Positions 33,901 through 37,458 of a stretch of 37,458 nucleotides of DNA are shown in pieces. Below the pieces are notes generated by a model. The model had not been told where the DNA came from. It did not search any database and saw only the letters and a program-made list of their open reading frames with translations. Position numbers and translations under genes: made by a program. The stretch spans positions 1 to 37,458 of the forward strand of contig CAZNYM010000017.1 of assembly GCA_964577255.1 (NCBI GenBank). Reading direction: 5' to 3'. The stretch's first letter is position 1, and the number at the start of each line of letters is the position of its first letter. The DNA is from Micavibrio_C sp964577255 (lineage in GTDB: Bacteria; Pseudomonadota; Alphaproteobacteria; Micavibrionales; Micavibrionaceae).

Positions 33901-34338
33901 GCCGAAGCGCCGGGCGTGCTGCAGCCCCCCGCCGACGGCTGGCACGATACCGGCGACATCGTCGCCGTCGACGAGCAGGGTTTCATTCGCATCCTGGGCC
34001 GCGTCAAGCGTTTCGCCAAGATCGCGGGCGAGATGGTGTCGCTCGCGCAGGTCGAGGCTCTGGCGGAGGCCGCGTGGCCCGGCGCCCAGCATGCCGCCGT
34101 GACGCTGCCCGATGCGCAGCGCGGCGAGCAGATCGTGCTGCTGACGACCGCCGCCGAAGCCGCGCGCGCAACCCTGACGGAAGCGGCGGTGGAAGCGGGG
34201 CTTTCGGCGCTGAACGTGCCCGCGCGGGTCATGATCGTGGAAGCGCTGCCGCTCTTGGGCAGCGGCAAGGTCGATTACCAGGCCGCGCGCATGTCGGTGG
34301 AAACAGGGCAGGGGCAGGAAAAACGCGCGGCGGGTTAA
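30949..34338 (+). CDS. aas: LplT-PlsC-acyl-ACP synthetase fusion (lysophospholipid uptake and reacylation)
   Basis: The 1129-residue protein joins three modules. Residues 1-420 are an MFS transporter like LplT, which flips lysophospholipid inward. Residues 425-640 are a PlsC acyltransferase with HxxxxD (NHVSFID, His449-Asp454) and FPEGR (516-520). Residues 650-1120 are an AMP-binding synthetase with FTSGSEGVPKG near 786, EGYGTTETAP near 923, WHDTGD near 998 and a C-terminal GSGKVDY lysine. In E. coli LplT and Aas are separate; fused forms are known. It would take up lysophospholipid, activate a fatty acid and rebuild the diacyl lipid at the inner membrane. Start 30949 has AAAGG upstream; the GTG at 30880 lies inside the microprotein gene. 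TetR operators precede the operon. Confidence 0.92.
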   Translation: MSQFELLVRRNFLPLFTAQFLGALHDNLFKNALVVALLFKTAALDAQGAQLLTTLAAAVFILPYVLFSAQGGELATRFPKHLVIRAIKVVEAGIAVMGIIALTGGSLTLAFVTLFALGTHSAFFSPVKYSLLPEHLTPAQLVGGNALLNTGTFMAILAGTLLGTGLMALPQGEIYVSALVGLCAAAGLIAAWFIPQTTAAQPFLHLQANPLRVTASCLRMMPDLPLTLRRTILGISWFYFMGGMFLAQLPNFVHDILKADAATLTLVLVIFSLGIAAGGLLNNRLLRGRLEAVYVPVAVLGISLFSFDLYLASAVATGHLSFRAGLDIGLIALCGGLFVVPLEAILQHGSDKRVRSRVMALNAVMNALFIVASSLFSMALIAAGLDVRALFAAFAAANLAVAFYICRLMPDYLIKTVLQGALKALYRVEVRGLENYPRAGERAVIVANHVSFIDPPILAAFLPGRPMFAVNSRVARWFWVAPFLKLVDFFPLDPTSPYALKSLIRKVEENRHVVIFPEGRLTETGGLMKIYDGPGMIAARTGAMVVPVRLEGVQHTPFSRLKGKIAPRLFPRIVVTILPPRAFTVDEALRGKARRAFAGNQLYNVMEDMMFDTAATGSTLFDALLAAARRHGGRAMIAEDIDRRPLSYRRLIRGAVVLGRAISTFTGKGENVGLMLPNSAAALASFFALQAYGRRPAMINFSAGARTMAAACQTAQVKTVLTSRRFVSKAGLEDAVATLEAVARVVYLEDIRARLRFTDKLRGLLTDPARLHRAQAVKGDDPAVILFTSGSEGVPKGVVLSHGNLLSNIAQVTARVDFNRQDVVFNALPLFHSFGLTGGALLPVLSGVRTFLYPNPLHYRIIPELVYATNTTIMFGTDTFLQGYARAADPYDFYRLRYVFAGAEKVKDQTRQLYMEKFGVPILEGYGTTETAPVIAVNSAMKQKPGTVGRLMPGMSWRLEPVEGVSEGGRFYVRGPNVMLGYYKAEAPGVLQPPADGWHDTGDIVAVDEQGFIRILGRVKRFAKIAGEMVSLAQVEALAEAAWPGAQHAAVTLPDAQRGEQIVLLTTAAEAARATLTEAAVEAGLSALNVPARVMIVEALPLLGSGKVDYQAARMSVETGQGQEKRAAG

Positions 34339-34937
34339 TCGCCGAACAGCGCGTCGATATCGCTCTGGCTGGCGCCGGCCTTGAGCAGGTCGGAATTATC
34401 GGTGTTGGCGGCGGGGGGCGGCGCGATGCCCATCTTGTCGAGCGTGGTGGTGAGCTTGGTTTCGACATCGCGCAGGTTGGCGAGCGTCTTGCGTACGCGC
34501 TGGCCGGTGAGATCCTGAAAGCTGCAGGCCATCAGGATATCCTGGAGGCGGGCATTCACCGTGTCGACCACCTTCTGGCGCGCGGTCTGATCGTTCCAGT
34601 CGATGGGCGCGGCGAGCGCCTGGGTGGCGGCTTCGGTGGCATCCAGGATCTTGTTGGCTGCTTCCTCGGTGACTTTCACCACCGCTTCAAGCTCGACCCC
34701 GGTATTGACCGCGGTGCTGCCCGTGCCCTGGAAAGCGATGGTCTGCATGGTCTGGATGATTTCAGAGAAATGGCCCTTGATATCGCCGTCGCTCATATCC
34801 ATCTGCTGGGCGGTGGCGTTGATTTCCATCGAGATCTCGTCAAAGCGCCGCCGGATGAATGTTTCCATCTGGCTCAGGCTCTGATTGAAATCAGAGACGG
34901 TGTGCAAAAGCTTGTCGATTTTTTCAATGTCGGACAT
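34335..34937 (-). CDS. cheZ: CheZ-type chemotaxis phosphatase
   Basis: The 200-residue, almost wholly helical protein carries the CheZ catalytic block ACSFQDLTGQRVRKTL with Asp142 and Gln146, matching Asp143 and Gln147 of E. coli CheZ. It removes phosphate from CheY-P. After a Pro-rich linker (APPPAAN) the C-terminus ends in ASQSDIDALFGD, the CheY-binding tail. This tail closely resembles the CheY-binding N-terminal peptide of FliM. The gene overlaps the aas stop by 4 bases tail-to-tail. No other chemotaxis or flagellar gene is near except the distant receiver-only protein at 21409. Confidence 0.9.
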   Translation of the reverse strand: MSDIEKIDKLLHTVSDFNQSLSQMETFIRRRFDEISMEINATAQQMDMSDGDIKGHFSEIIQTMQTIAFQGTGSTAVNTGVELEAVVKVTEEAANKILDATEAATQALAAPIDWNDQTARQKVVDTVNARLQDILMACSFQDLTGQRVRKTLANLRDVETKLTTTLDKMGIAPPPAANTDNSDLLKAGASQSDIDALFGD

Positions 34938-35035
34938 GAAGGCAGACCCCAGTGCGGGCAGGTTATACCCCCTCAGGGTAGCGGGAAAAAGTTAAGGAAT
35001 CCGATATGTATGTTTTACGTAATATTAAAAATCGG

Positions 35036-35455
35036 CTACCCGCAGCGAACGGCCATAACGGTGCCGGCTTCATCCACCAGCACGTTGATGCGCTCGGGGC
35101 TGTAATCCATCGTCGCCATGGAATCGGGTTTGAGGATGCGGTAGGGGCGGCCGGCGGCTTTGATCTTTTCCTCGTCGACCGGAAGGCCGACCCATTCGCT
35201 GAAGCTGCAAGCGGGCGCTTCGAGTTCGCCCGGCGGCGTCGCTTCCTCGCTCATGCGGCCGAGAAACTCGTGCACATCTTCGCCATCGTTCGTGGGCGAA
35301 GAAGCTGCGTTGCCTGCGGCGATGCTGGCGGGCTGTTCCGGCGTTGCGCCAGCCATACCGGCCTGCAGCACCATATAGAGGACACCCCACGCCGCGATCA
35401 GCGTGACGATCACGGGTACGATGACGACGATGCGGATTTTTTTCGCGCGGTCCAT
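35036..35455 (-). CDS. Membrane-anchored I78-family protease inhibitor
   Basis: This 139-residue protein starts at 35455 (AAGGGA about 10 bases upstream). Residues 8-31 form one hydrophobic helix after a basic start, an uncleaved anchor or signal peptide. A flexible Ala/Ser/Glu linker follows. Residues 82-139 match the I78 inhibitor domain: CSFSEWVGLP, AGRPYRILKPDSMATMDYSPERINVLVDE-type core, and a final RCG, with Cys83 and Cys138 set to form the domain disulfide. The family inhibits serine proteases; here it would protect the periplasmic side of the membrane. The gene is 98 bases before cheZ on the same strand. Confidence 0.82.
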   Translation of the reverse strand: MDRAKKIRIVVIVPVIVTLIAAWGVLYMVLQAGMAGATPEQPASIAAGNAASSPTNDGEDVHEFLGRMSEEATPPGELEAPACSFSEWVGLPVDEEKIKAAGRPYRILKPDSMATMDYSPERINVLVDEAGTVMAVRCG

Positions 35456-35604
35456 GACGCTTGTTCCCTTGTTCGAGGTTAGCGGCACCCTAGCGTCGAA
35501 GGCCCATAAAGGCAAGTTATCGCCACGAAAATATGATTATATGTAAATATAAAAATGCCGTTCTCCTTGCCTCTGCAGGGGGAATACCGTAAGAAAGCGG
35601 GGCC

Positions 35605-37404
<1,800 letters not shown>

Positions 37405-37413
<9 letters not shown>

Positions 37414-37455
37414 CAGTTTGCTTGGGCACGTAAGCGCCCTTAGCCAAACTGTCAT
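37405..37455 (-). terminator. Long hairpin over the lepA stop, terminator-like for the minus strand
   Basis: ATGACAGTTTG (37410-37420) and CAAACTGTCAT (37445-37455) are perfect 11-base arms, with a further inner GCCC/GGGC pairing. Read on the minus strand the stem is followed by TTTTT (37410-37406). That suggests it ends a convergent gene lying just beyond the window. The lepA stop codon is inside the left arm. Confidence 0.55.
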
Positions 37456-37458
37456 CCC

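Overview
The window reads as chromosomal DNA of a GC-rich alphaproteobacterium carrying the right-hand part of a prophage. The class assignment rests on several recognisable genes: a UPF0262 family protein, an isocitrate dehydrogenase of the long Rickettsia/Thermus type, a CheZ-like phosphatase and a holin of the family first described for gene transfer agents. Nothing here fixes the order or genus. No rRNA, tRNA, CRISPR array or insertion sequence was seen.

Bases 1-6330 are a one-directional late phage cassette: a virion protein cut by the left edge, a small coiled-coil internal virion protein, a tail fibre with a T7-type N-terminus, a candidate small terminase, the large terminase, a small membrane/coiled-coil protein, a SleB-type cell wall hydrolase and a three-helix holin. 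The order tail fibre - TerS - TerL resembles T7-like podoviruses. The last phage gene overlaps tail-to-tail with a host transporter gene.

Bases 6305-17700 hold housekeeping genes (EamA-type transporter with deoA, nhaA, icd, a DUF808/YedI protein, yggT-folD) mixed with unrecognised genes. Among these are one cytoplasmic HExxH protein and a tandem cluster of three exported paralogues, each with an HExxHxxxD motif. The cluster sits behind a good promoter whose -35 box lies inside a perfect dyad.

Bases 17777-21287 are a tightly coupled UPF0262-glpD-glpK operon for glycerol 3-phosphate metabolism. A single-domain response regulator follows on the other strand, then a 475-base gene-free stretch with a palindromic repeat and a candidate minus-strand small RNA, then acnA with a clear terminator. 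Bases 25148-28890 hold four genes I cannot name; one contains an HD-type metal-binding motif.

Bases 28965-34338 look like one regulated lipid-handling unit. A TetR repressor is divergent from a 54-residue Cys-rich lipoprotein and an alpha/beta hydrolase. These are followed by a 44-residue membrane microprotein and a 1129-residue fusion of a lysophospholipid-type transporter, a PlsC acyltransferase and an acyl-ACP synthetase. The 15-base operator TTGAAC-N3-GTTCAA occurs in variants in both control regions, which ties the genes together. A plausible job is membrane phospholipid turnover and repair, sensed through an acyl ligand by TetR; that function is inference. The window closes with cheZ, a membrane-anchored I78-type protease inhibitor and lepA.
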